Origin: Gemmatimonadota bacterium
GTDB taxonomy: Bacteria > Gemmatimonadota > Gemmatimonadetes > Gemmatimonadales > Gemmatimonadaceae
DNA: 39,006 bases
Assembly: GCA_947461225.1 (NCBI GenBank)
Contig: CANHJV010000013.1
Coordinates: 1-39,006, forward strand
Direction of reading: 5' to 3'
The position numbers and the translations under genes were made by a program. The notes under the pieces were generated by a model. That model worked only from the letters and a program-made list of their open reading frames with translations, had not been told where the DNA came from and ran no database searches. Positions 32,414 to 38,753 of this stretch are shown here, one piece after another (the first letter of the stretch is position 1; each line of letters begins with the position of its first letter).

Positions 32414-33052
32414 TTACGTCATTCGACGCGCAGTCTTGGCCCCGGGTAACGCGGCCGCCGGGGCAAACGCGTCCGGCGCGGGAAACGGTGACAAGGGGGC
32501 CCGCTTGGTGTTGGCCCGGACCGGCTGGGCGGCCCACCACTCCTCGAACGACGACACGACGAGTCCATCCGATCGGTCCTGCACCGCGGCCGCCCGCGTG
32601 GCCAAATGATTGGCATACTCGTTCTGCGGATGGCCGGCGTGCCCCTTCACCCACGCCCACTGGGTCTCGTGCATGGCCACGGCATCGACGGCCGCCTGCC
32701 AGAGCTCCACGTTTTCGACGGGACCCTGGGCACGTTTCCAGCCCCGCGCCATCCACCCGCGCACCCAGGACGTCATGCCGTCCACGATGTAGCGCGAATC
32801 GGTCGTGAAGAGCACCGACAGCGGATTGCCCTTCCGCGACATCGCCTCATAGCTGTCGATCACCGAGCGCAGCGCCATCCGGTTGTTCGTGGTGTCGGGT
32901 TCCGACGCCCACAGATCGAAGCGTTGCACCGCCCCGTCGGCCCGACGGAATTCGATCAGCGCGCCCAGTCCGCCGGGGGTATCACCACTCTTGCCGTTGC
33001 CGAGACACGATTCGTCGGCGAACACCGCGACCAAGGGATACTTCGCGCTCAC
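32414..33052 (-). CDS. RNase HI-fold protein with altered active site
   Basis: The 212-residue protein aligns well by eye with E. coli RNase HI: FADESCLGNG, TTNNRMALRSVI, TTDSRYIVDGMTSWVRGW, ARGWK, WVKGHAGHPQNEYANHLAT. Of the four catalytic carboxylates, D10 is kept (D13 here) and D70 is kept (D85), but E48 is Ala (A60 in NNRMA) and D134 is Asn (N148 in EYANH). The residue after D13 is Glu instead of the usual Gly. A Pro/Ala-rich tail of about 50 residues follows the domain. RNase HI normally cuts RNA in RNA-DNA hybrids; here activity is doubtful and hybrid binding is possible. It overlaps the upstream 71-residue gene by ATGA. Confidence 0.88.
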   Translation of the reverse strand: MSAKYPLVAVFADESCLGNGKSGDTPGGLGALIEFRRADGAVQRFDLWASEPDTTNNRMALRSVIDSYEAMSRKGNPLSVLFTTDSRYIVDGMTSWVRGWMARGWKRAQGPVENVELWQAAVDAVAMHETQWAWVKGHAGHPQNEYANHLATRAAAVQDRSDGLVVSSFEEWWAAQPVRANTKRAPLSPFPAPDAFAPAAALPGAKTARRMT

Positions 33053-33264
33053 TTCACGATCTCCATGCCGTCCAGTTCATCGATGTAGATCTCGAGCAGA
33101 CTGCCGGTGCTCGGATGACGTGCCACGATCAGCTCGCGTCCGTTCTGCAGCCGAAGGCGCTCGGGGATCACCAGGAACTCGGTGCCGCGGCGATAGAGCT
33201 GAAGGCGCGTCCCATCCGTGATGGCGCGCTCAAGCTTGTCGTATTGGAGGACGGAGAGGTGCAT
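33049..33264 (-). CDS. 71-residue protein of unknown function
   Basis: The protein (MHLSVLQYDKLERAITDG and on) is predicted to be mainly beta, with LQLYRRGTEFLVIPERLRLQ and a C-terminal acidic strand region (LLEIYIDELDGMEIVK). It has no membrane helix. The ATGA overlap with the RNase HI-like gene indicates coupled translation and supports its being a real gene. A role as partner or regulator of the RNase HI-like protein is only suggested by position. Confidence 0.65.
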   Translation of the reverse strand: MHLSVLQYDKLERAITDGTRLQLYRRGTEFLVIPERLRLQNGRELIVARHPSTGSLLEIYIDELDGMEIVK

Positions 33265-33309
33265 AAGTCACTGCAAGGTACAAGGGCGGTAGGGGCGAGA
33301 GGCGGCTGC

Positions 33310-33495
33310 GGGCCGTGGGCTGCGGGCTTGGGGCCGTGGGTACTGGGTACTGGGTAATGGGTCGGAACCCAAAACCCAGAACACAAAACCCATTACCTCG
33401 AACCAACAGCCAACAGCTCACAGCCGCTGTTCCTGCGGGCTGTGGGCTTGGGGCTGTTGGTATTGGGTAGTGAGTAGTGGGTACTGGGTGTTGGG
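33310..33495. repeat. heptamer-periodic G-rich/C-rich intergenic repeat block
   Basis: GGG tracts start at 33310, 33317, 33324, 33331, 33338, 33345, 33352 and 33359, an exact 7-bp period with loops such as CCGT and TACT. The complementary pattern follows, with CCC at 33368, 33375 and 33389, still on the 7-bp phase. CCAACAG is repeated at 33403 and 33410 with CTCACAG at 33417. A second G-rich array runs 33437-33495 on its own 7-bp phase (GGG at 33437, 33444, 33451, 33465, 33479, 33486, 33493). It fills the gap between the ArgE-like gene and the 71-residue gene. Both G-arrays satisfy the simple G-quadruplex pattern on the plus strand. Confidence 0.85.
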
Positions 33496-33499
33496 GAGC

Positions 33500-33513
33500 G
33501 GGTTCGAGAACCC
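33500..33513 (-). terminator. short hairpin after the ArgE-like gene
   Basis: GGGTTC (33500-33505) and GAACCC (33508-33513) form a 6-bp perfect stem with a 2-nt loop, beginning 8 bp past the stop of the ArgE-like gene on the minus strand. No U-tract follows, so its terminator role is weakly supported. Confidence 0.35.
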
Positions 33514-33521
33514 AAAGCTCG

Positions 33522-34676
33522 TTACTTCCCCCACCCCTCGCATACCGTTTCCAGTATCGCCGTGGCGCGCTCGAGGTCCGCGATTTCCACCCACTCGGTG
33601 GCCGAATGCGCGCGCGAGATATCCCCGGGCCCAAAGCAGAGCGCCGGTATGCCCGCCTCGGCGAACAGCGCGGCATCGGTCCAGCACGACAATCCCGCGA
33701 TGGTGGGCGCCACGCCTGCCGCTGTACAGGCCGCGCGCATCGAGGCGATCAGCGGGGCCTCGCCGTCGAGATCGAGCGGAGGCTGGGCGCACACCAGCGC
33801 GACATCGGCCCGAAAGTCCGGCCGCGAGGCGGCAAGGGTATCGCACAGCGCGCGGATATCGGCCAGCGCCTGCTCGCCACTCTCGCCGGGCAGCGTGCGA
33901 CGTTCAAGGCGCAGCGCGCAGCGTTCGGCGTAGGTGGACCAGCCGGTTCCGCCCGCGATCGACGACGCGTGCAGCGAGGCGCGGCCCAACAGCGGGTGCA
34001 CGCGGGAGGTGAGCACGTCGCGTTCGTATTGATCGAGGGCGGCCAGCAGCAGACCGGCATGACGGTTCGCATCGATGCCCACGTCGTAGCGACTGCCGTG
34101 GGCGGCGCGACCATGCAGCACCACTTCGATCCAGGCGAAGCCTTTGTGCGCGGGTGCGATCGCCATGCGGGTGGGCTCGGTGATGATCGCACCGGTCGCG
34201 CGAAGTCCTTGGGCAAGCAACGCCCGCGTCCCGATCGACTCGTACTCTTCGTCGCACACGGCCGTCACGATGATCTCACTGGCCAGCGAACCACGCGCGG
34301 CGGCGCGGGCGGCGGCCACGCACATGGCCGCCACGCCGCCTTTCATGTCGGTCGAGCCGCGCCCGAACAGGTTGCCGTCTCGCACCTCGGGCACGAATGG
34401 CGCGTGCGACATGCCGTCCACGCCGACGACATCGAGATGGCCATTCAAGATGAGCGGCGTACGGCCGGTGGGGCCGATGCGCGCGATCACGTTGGCTCGG
34501 CCGGGGGCGATCTCCTGCAGCGACACCGCGAAGCCCCACGCATGCAGCACGCCGGCCAGGTGCGTGGCACAGGCGAGTTCACCCGGCCCATCGGGCACGA
34601 GTGACGGATTGCGCGAATCGATTGCGACCAGCGAAGCGGTCAGCGCGACGGGATCGAGCGGATATCGGTGCGTCAC
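33522..34676 (-). CDS. M20 deacylase, ArgE/DapE-like (acetylornithine deacetylase family)
   Basis: The 384-residue zinc enzyme has the ArgE/DapE/ACY1 pattern: NGHLDVVG near residue 79 (metal His plus Asp), RGSTDMKGG (bridging Asp), CDEEYES near 140 (catalytic Glu and metal Glu), and SRAHSATEWV near 355 (last metal His). The lid domain includes GRAAHGSRYDVGIDA. Likely substrates are N-acetylornithine or another N-acyl amino acid; no arginine or lysine biosynthesis genes adjoin it, so the symbol is left blank. Translation starts at a GTG at 34676, 10 bp downstream of the GHMP-kinase stop, suggesting an operon with that gene. Confidence 0.85.
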   Translation of the reverse strand: MTHRYPLDPVALTASLVAIDSRNPSLVPDGPGELACATHLAGVLHAWGFAVSLQEIAPGRANVIARIGPTGRTPLILNGHLDVVGVDGMSHAPFVPEVRDGNLFGRGSTDMKGGVAAMCVAAARAAARGSLASEIIVTAVCDEEYESIGTRALLAQGLRATGAIITEPTRMAIAPAHKGFAWIEVVLHGRAAHGSRYDVGIDANRHAGLLLAALDQYERDVLTSRVHPLLGRASLHASSIAGGTGWSTYAERCALRLERRTLPGESGEQALADIRALCDTLAASRPDFRADVALVCAQPPLDLDGEAPLIASMRAACTAAGVAPTIAGLSCWTDAALFAEAGIPALCFGPGDISRAHSATEWVEIADLERATAILETVCEGWGK

Positions 34677-34686
34677 GACCTACAGT

Positions 34687-35658
34687 CTAGGCGTCGGGCG
34701 AGAGCTGCGACACCTCTACCCCGCGCGCGGCGATGCGCCACGGCAACACCTCGCCGAACGGCGAGACGGCCTCGGCCACGCGAGCCACGTCGTCGGCATC
34801 ACTCACGATCATCACGCAACCGCCGCCGCTGGCGCCGAGGGCCTTCAGTCCCTGAGCGCCAGCGGCGCGGGCCGCGCGCTCGAGCACGTCGATGCGTTCG
34901 GTGGTGATGCGCGGATGCAGGGCACGCTGATGGATCCAGTGCTCGTCCACGAGTGCGCCCAACGCGGTCACGTCGGCCGCATGCAATGCGCGTCGCATCT
35001 CGCGGGCCAACGCACCCATCCGATCGAGCGCCTCCACGACGCGCGGCGAGCGAGCGCGATAGGCGTCGAGTACGGCCGTGATGGTGTCCCCTGAAATGCG
35101 CGACTCGCCCGTGTACACGAGGGTGATGCGCGCCTCGAGCGCGGCGTGTGCGGCGGCAGACAGTGGAATCTGTTCCACCAATACGGTGTCGCCTGACACG
35201 CGGTCGCCGAACGTCAGACCCAACGCGCCGCCAAAGGCGGCGGCGTAGTGATCCTGACGGCCGCCGGCGATGCCCAGTTCGTCCACCTCGATTGCGCGAC
35301 TCCACTCCGCGAGCCACGCCGGATGCGGGTGGTGTGCCTGCGCGGTGGCGCTGTCCGCCGCGGTGGCGGCGGCGAGGGCTGCCGCGAGGGCGACGCCGGC
35401 CGCAGAGGATCCGCCAAGTCCCGCGCCGATCGGGAAGTCGCTCGCGATGGTGACCCGCCCCTCGTAGCCGGCGCGGCGCAACGCGGCGGAGACCAGCGGC
35501 AGCCGGTTCGCCTCAGGTGGGCCCGGTTCGAGGGTAACGCGGGCCCGCCGTTCGATGGCGAGGTTACAAACAAAGCCGCCTCGCTCTCCGGGATAGGGTG
35601 GGACATCTGTCCACCCTCCTCCGAAGTCGAGGCGACTCGGTGCCGACGCGGCAAACAC
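34687..35658 (-). CDS. GHMP-family sugar kinase (HddA-like)
   Basis: The 323-residue protein is a GHMP kinase by three motifs: N-terminal SRLDFGGGWTDVPPY, the ATP-binding loop PIGAGLGGSSAAG near residue 76, and the C-terminal KALGASGGGCVMI near 280. The first motif and ELGIAGGRQDHYAAAFGGA resemble D-glycero-D-manno-heptose 7-phosphate kinases (HddA) and fucose-kinase C-terminal domains. Such an enzyme would act in nucleotide-heptose or related sugar activation. No GmhA, GmhB or HddC neighbour is present, so the substrate stays open. It starts at a GTG only 6 bp after the stop of the histone-like gene, an unusual partner. Confidence 0.85.
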   Translation of the reverse strand: MFAASAPSRLDFGGGWTDVPPYPGERGGFVCNLAIERRARVTLEPGPPEANRLPLVSAALRRAGYEGRVTIASDFPIGAGLGGSSAAGVALAAALAAATAADSATAQAHHPHPAWLAEWSRAIEVDELGIAGGRQDHYAAAFGGALGLTFGDRVSGDTVLVEQIPLSAAAHAALEARITLVYTGESRISGDTITAVLDAYRARSPRVVEALDRMGALAREMRRALHAADVTALGALVDEHWIHQRALHPRITTERIDVLERAARAAGAQGLKALGASGGGCVMIVSDADDVARVAEAVSPFGEVLPWRIAARGVEVSQLSPDA

Positions 35659-35664
35659 GTCGAA

Positions 35665-36654
35665 CTACTTCTTCTTGGCCGGCGCCTTCTTCGCGGGAGC
35701 TTTGGCCGCCGGCTTGGCGGGGGCCTTGGCGGGGGCCTTCGCCGGAGCCTTGGCCGGAGCCTTGGCCGGAGCCTTGGCCGGAGCCTTGGCCGGAGCCTTG
35801 GCCGGAGCCTTCACCGGAGCCTTCACCGGAGCCTTCACCGGAGCCTTGGCCGGAGCCTTGGCGGGCGCCTTGGCCGGAGCCTTGGCGGGCGCCTTGGCCG
35901 GAGCCTTCGCGGGCGCCTTCACCGCGCCCTTCGCCGGAGCCGCGGCCTTGGCCGGTGCTTTCGCCGAAGGTGCGGCCTTGGCCGGAGCCGCCGCCTTCGT
36001 GGCCGGCGCCTTTGCCGGAGCCGCCGGTTTGGCTTCGGCCTTGGCCTCAGCCTTGACCTCGGCCTTCGGAGTCGGCTTGGCCTCGACCGGTGCCTCGACG
36101 ACCTCGACTTTCGGCACCGGCGGCTTCGGCGCCGGCTTTGGCGGGAGCGGCGCGAAGGTGACCTTATCCGACGGCTTCTGCGGTTCGATGCGCATGGCGG
36201 CCCGCGCTTCGAGGGCTGCTTCAGCGGCGGCCGCAGGCGCCGTGACTGCCTTCGGCAGCTGGCCGAGTGGGACCGGCTTGGGCGGCGGCGCTTTCGGGCC
36301 GGGAATCGGCAGGGAGCCGTGCTTCGCGATGTACGCGGCTTCAGCCTGTTGAATCAGCACTTCGGCTTCTTCCTGACCCATCTGGCCGCGGCGGACCATA
36401 TAGTTGATCAGGTCGCGCGCACTCTCGATCGCGAAGGCGCTGAACCCAGCCGCCGCACCGATCACCTCACGCATGGCGCCGGCCATCTTGCTGCCGGCTT
36501 CCAAGCTGATCTCGTGCGCTCGCTGTGCCATCTCGGCCGCGGTGTCGCGTGCGTCTGCAGCCCGATGCCCAGGGCCACGGCGCGGAGCCGGACTGGCAGG
36601 AGGTGCGTCACCTTCGGTGATCGTGTCGTCGTCAGCCTGCGGCAAATCGGCCAT
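35665..36654 (-). CDS. phasin-like domain with histone H1-like Lys/Ala/Pro tail
   Basis: The 329-residue protein starts at an ATG at 36654 (MADLPQADDD), with an AAGGAG sequence about 12 nt upstream. The N-terminal third is helical and phasin-like (AQRAHEISLEAGSKMAGAMR; RDLINYMVRRGQMGQEEAEV). It is followed by a Pro-rich linker and a strongly basic tail of more than 20 KAPA/KAPV tetrapeptides ending AKKAPAKKK. The same layout occurs in PhaF-type granule-associated proteins, where the tail binds DNA. By analogy it may link storage granules or membranes to the nucleoid. No PHA synthase gene is present, so the granule role is inference. Annotation as a plain histone H1-like protein is possible. 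Confidence 0.75.
   Translation of the reverse strand: MADLPQADDDTITEGDAPPASPAPRRGPGHRAADARDTAAEMAQRAHEISLEAGSKMAGAMREVIGAAAGFSAFAIESARDLINYMVRRGQMGQEEAEVLIQQAEAAYIAKHGSLPIPGPKAPPPKPVPLGQLPKAVTAPAAAAEAALEARAAMRIEPQKPSDKVTFAPLPPKPAPKPPVPKVEVVEAPVEAKPTPKAEVKAEAKAEAKPAAPAKAPATKAAAPAKAAPSAKAPAKAAAPAKGAVKAPAKAPAKAPAKAPAKAPAKAPAKAPVKAPVKAPVKAPAKAPAKAPAKAPAKAPAKAPAKAPAKAPAKPAAKAPAKKAPAKKK
35711..35925. repeat. 12-bp tandem repeat encoding KAPA/KAPV
   Basis: Degenerate 12-bp units of the type GCCTTGGCCGGA (plus strand) repeat through this stretch inside the phasin/histone-like gene, with variants changing Ala to Val (GCCTTCACCGGA). Such in-frame repeats can expand or contract by slippage without breaking the frame. 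The boundaries are approximate. Confidence 0.75.
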
Positions 36655-36738
36655 GGGTCGAACGCACTCCTTCCGCCAGCAATGGAGGTAGAGGTGAACG
36701 TCCGACTTTTCTACGGAGGGGTACTGCTCAGGCCTCAA

Positions 36739-36935
36739 TAGTATGGTCCACGCCCACCAGAACGGGGGTAACTATATGATTTTCAGTCATCTATGCAAGG
36801 TATCTGGACGTGATTTGCGAGGTGAACCGCATATTGTAGGGAGGATCAGGCGTCGTTTGTCTCGTTGCCGCTCTGCCTGCGCTCTGCACAAAACGCCATT
36901 ATTTAGATACTTCATTAAAGCATTATAACAGCATC
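36739..36935. other. AT-rich intergenic region
   Basis: This stretch is visibly richer in A+T than its surroundings, especially 36760-36800 and 36890-36935. A 61-codon frame here (36743-36928) has no recognisable features and I do not call it a gene. It probably holds promoters for the divergent histone-like and CoA-transferase genes. Confidence 0.5.
36902..36929 (+). promoter_or_regulatory. promoter of the CoA-transferase gene, probably leaderless
   Basis: TTTAGA (36902-36907, 4/6 match to TTGACA) and TATAAC (36924-36929, 5/6 match to TATAAT) are separated by 16 bp. The ATG at 36936 begins 6 nt after the -10 element, where transcription should start. There is no Shine-Dalgarno. This is the best sigma-70-type promoter seen in the window. 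Confidence 0.6.
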
Positions 36936-38078
36936 ATGAAGACACTACCGCTTGAAGGAGTCAAAGTCGTCGATCTTTCTCGAGTGCTCGCCGGACCGCA
37001 CTGCAGCATGGCGCTCGGTGATCTGGGCGCGCACATCATCAAGGTTGAACGGTCCGGTTCCGGCGACGACACCCGCGGTTGGGGGCCGCCGTTCGACGCC
37101 AACGGCGAGTCCGCCTACTTTCTGAGCACCAATCGGAACAAGTTGTCGCTCGCGGCCGACTTTCGGTCGGCCCACGACGTGGCGCTGTTGCTCGAGCTGA
37201 TCGCCGGCGCCGATATCGTCATCGACAACTTCTTTCCCGGTGCACTGGCACGGTATGGGCTTGATCCTGATCTGTTACTGGCGCAAAATGCGCGGCTGAT
37301 ATGGTGCACGATCTCTGGATTCGGAGCGACCAGCCTCCGCCCGGGCTACGACTTCGTGCTCCAGGCCGAAAGTGGCTGGATGGCCATCACCGGCGAGCCC
37401 GAGGGCGCGCCGATGAAAACCGGTGTCGCCTGGGTCGACCTGATGACCGGCAAGGACGCGGCGATTGCGGTCCTGGGCGCCTTGGCAGGGCGGGATCGCC
37501 TCACCACGCCGGAGGATCGCCGGATCCATGTCACCCTCAGGGCGTCGGCGTTGGCTGGGCTCGCGAACGTGGCGCAGAACGCATTGGTGTCGGGGCGCGA
37601 TGCCCGCCGCTGGGGCAACGCCCACGCCAATCTGGTACCCTATCAACTCTTCGCGGCCGCCGACCGGCCGTTCGTCTTGGCCGTCGGGGCCGATTCACAG
37701 TGGCCGCCCGCCGCTCGGGCGCTTGGGCTCGATGCCCTCGCCGCCGATCCCGCGCTGGCCACCAATGCCGGACGGGTGGCGCACCGCGACCGCGTGGTGG
37801 CCGCCATCGCCACGGCCGTGGTGCAGCGTCCGGCCGCCGACTGGATCGCGGCGCTCGATTCGGCTGGCGTCCCCTGTGGTCTGGTGCGCGGCGTGCAGGA
37901 GGCGCTCACGGAGGCGATCGATCAGGGTGAGGCCTCGCCACGCACCGGCATCGCGCCGCAAGGACATGGTCGTGTTCGCTACGAACCGCCCCGCCTCGAT
38001 GCTCATGGCGCACTGATCCGCAATCACCACTGGAGTGCATTCCATCACGTGCCGATACTCCCGCAACGGCTTGCGTGA
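36936..38078 (+). CDS. CaiB/BaiF family (class III) CoA-transferase
   Basis: The 380-residue protein matches family III CoA-transferases: LEGVKVVDLSRVLAGPHCSM at the N-terminus, LGAHIIKVERSGSGDDTRGW, NRNKLSLAADF, and WCTISGFGATSLRPGYDFVL. The likely catalytic Asp lies in KTGVAWVDLMTGKDA. Enzymes of this type move CoA between carboxylic acids and form interlocked dimers. It is about 20 residues shorter than many relatives but has a complete C-terminus. It stands alone, without an obvious acyl-CoA partner gene, so the substrate is unknown. Confidence 0.92.
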   Translation: MKTLPLEGVKVVDLSRVLAGPHCSMALGDLGAHIIKVERSGSGDDTRGWGPPFDANGESAYFLSTNRNKLSLAADFRSAHDVALLLELIAGADIVIDNFFPGALARYGLDPDLLLAQNARLIWCTISGFGATSLRPGYDFVLQAESGWMAITGEPEGAPMKTGVAWVDLMTGKDAAIAVLGALAGRDRLTTPEDRRIHVTLRASALAGLANVAQNALVSGRDARRWGNAHANLVPYQLFAAADRPFVLAVGADSQWPPAARALGLDALAADPALATNAGRVAHRDRVVAAIATAVVQRPAADWIAALDSAGVPCGLVRGVQEALTEAIDQGEASPRTGIAPQGHGRVRYEPPRLDAHGALIRNHHWSAFHHVPILPQRLA

Positions 38079-38174
38079 CCTCCTCCGCGGCCATTCGTCC
38101 ATCCTGCGAGACGATCAGCGACCTGGTTCGCGCCTCGTTTGTCGGCAGGGGTGTCAATACCGTTCGGACGGCGT

Positions 38175-38180
38175 TATCCT
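38175..38180 (+). promoter_or_regulatory. -10-like hexamer before the sigma factor gene
   Basis: TATCCT lies 6 nt before a GTG (38187) and 12 nt before the ATG (38193), both in frame. No Shine-Dalgarno is visible, so a leaderless or near-leaderless transcript is plausible. No good -35 was seen. Confidence 0.3.
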
Positions 38181-38192
38181 AGCGCCGTGACC

Positions 38193-38753
38193 ATGACGGA
38201 AGAAGAACCCACTCCCGCAGACGTCGATTCGGACCAAGACGTCATCTCCCGCATTCTCGCGGGCGAACGCGATGCCTTCGCGATGCTGATCGGTCGATAC
38301 AGCGATCCGCTGTATCGGCATGCTTTGGGCATGACGGGAAGTCCCGACGTAGCCGAAGACATTCTCCAGACATCCTTCATCAAGGCCTATCACCATCTCG
38401 GTGAAGTCCGTGGTCGATTCGATGCCTGGGTGTTTCGGATCGTTGCGAACGGGTGCAAGGACTGGCTGAAGAACATTCGGCGCACGCACCTGAGCTACGA
38501 CGAAGACGACCAGCCCTCCACCTACGCGAGTCCCGATGAGGACCTCGACCGCACGGAACTGCGGCAGGACCTCGACTCTGCCCTCGCGCAGCTGGCCCCG
38601 TCCCTTCGGGAGGCCTTCATCATGAAACATGTTGAAGGACGCTCCTACGAAGAGATGGCGGATCTCTTGGGTACCACCGTTGGAGCACTGAAGATGCGCG
38701 TGCATCGGGCACGAGAAGCCCTTCAGACTCTGCTCGAGGAGAAATACGACTGA
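38193..38753 (+). CDS. ECF-type RNA polymerase sigma factor
   Basis: The protein has 186 residues from the ATG at 38193 (MTEEEPTPADV); a GTG at 38187 would add two. Region 2 is clear (FAMLIGRYSDPLYRHALGMT; VAEDILQTSFIKAYHHL; RFDAWVFRIVANGCKDWLKN), and region 4 follows (LAPSLREAFIMKHVEGRSYE; EMADLLGTTVGALKMRVHRA). A variable acidic linker (LSYDEDDQPSTYASPDEDLD) joins them. Region 1 and region 3 are absent, as in ECF sigma factors. Its TGA overlaps the ATG of the next gene (TGATG), the usual arrangement with an anti-sigma factor. Confidence 0.94.
   Translation: MTEEEPTPADVDSDQDVISRILAGERDAFAMLIGRYSDPLYRHALGMTGSPDVAEDILQTSFIKAYHHLGEVRGRFDAWVFRIVANGCKDWLKNIRRTHLSYDEDDQPSTYASPDEDLDRTELRQDLDSALAQLAPSLREAFIMKHVEGRSYEEMADLLGTTVGALKMRVHRAREALQTLLEEKYD

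Noticed and set aside
35711-35925. Possible CRISPR-like direct repeats
   Set aside because: The 12-bp units are contiguous, in frame and encode KAPA; there are no unique spacers.
35248-36741. 497-residue plus-strand open frame rich in Arg/Ser/Leu/Gly repeats
   Set aside because: It is the antisense of the GHMP kinase and KAPA-repeat genes; the repeats are the complement of the KAPA units, and the minus-strand frames have recognisable domains.
36743-36928. 61-codon open frame in the AT-rich gap
   Set aside because: It has no ribosome binding site, its composition looks non-coding and its 3' end overlaps the CoA-transferase promoter.
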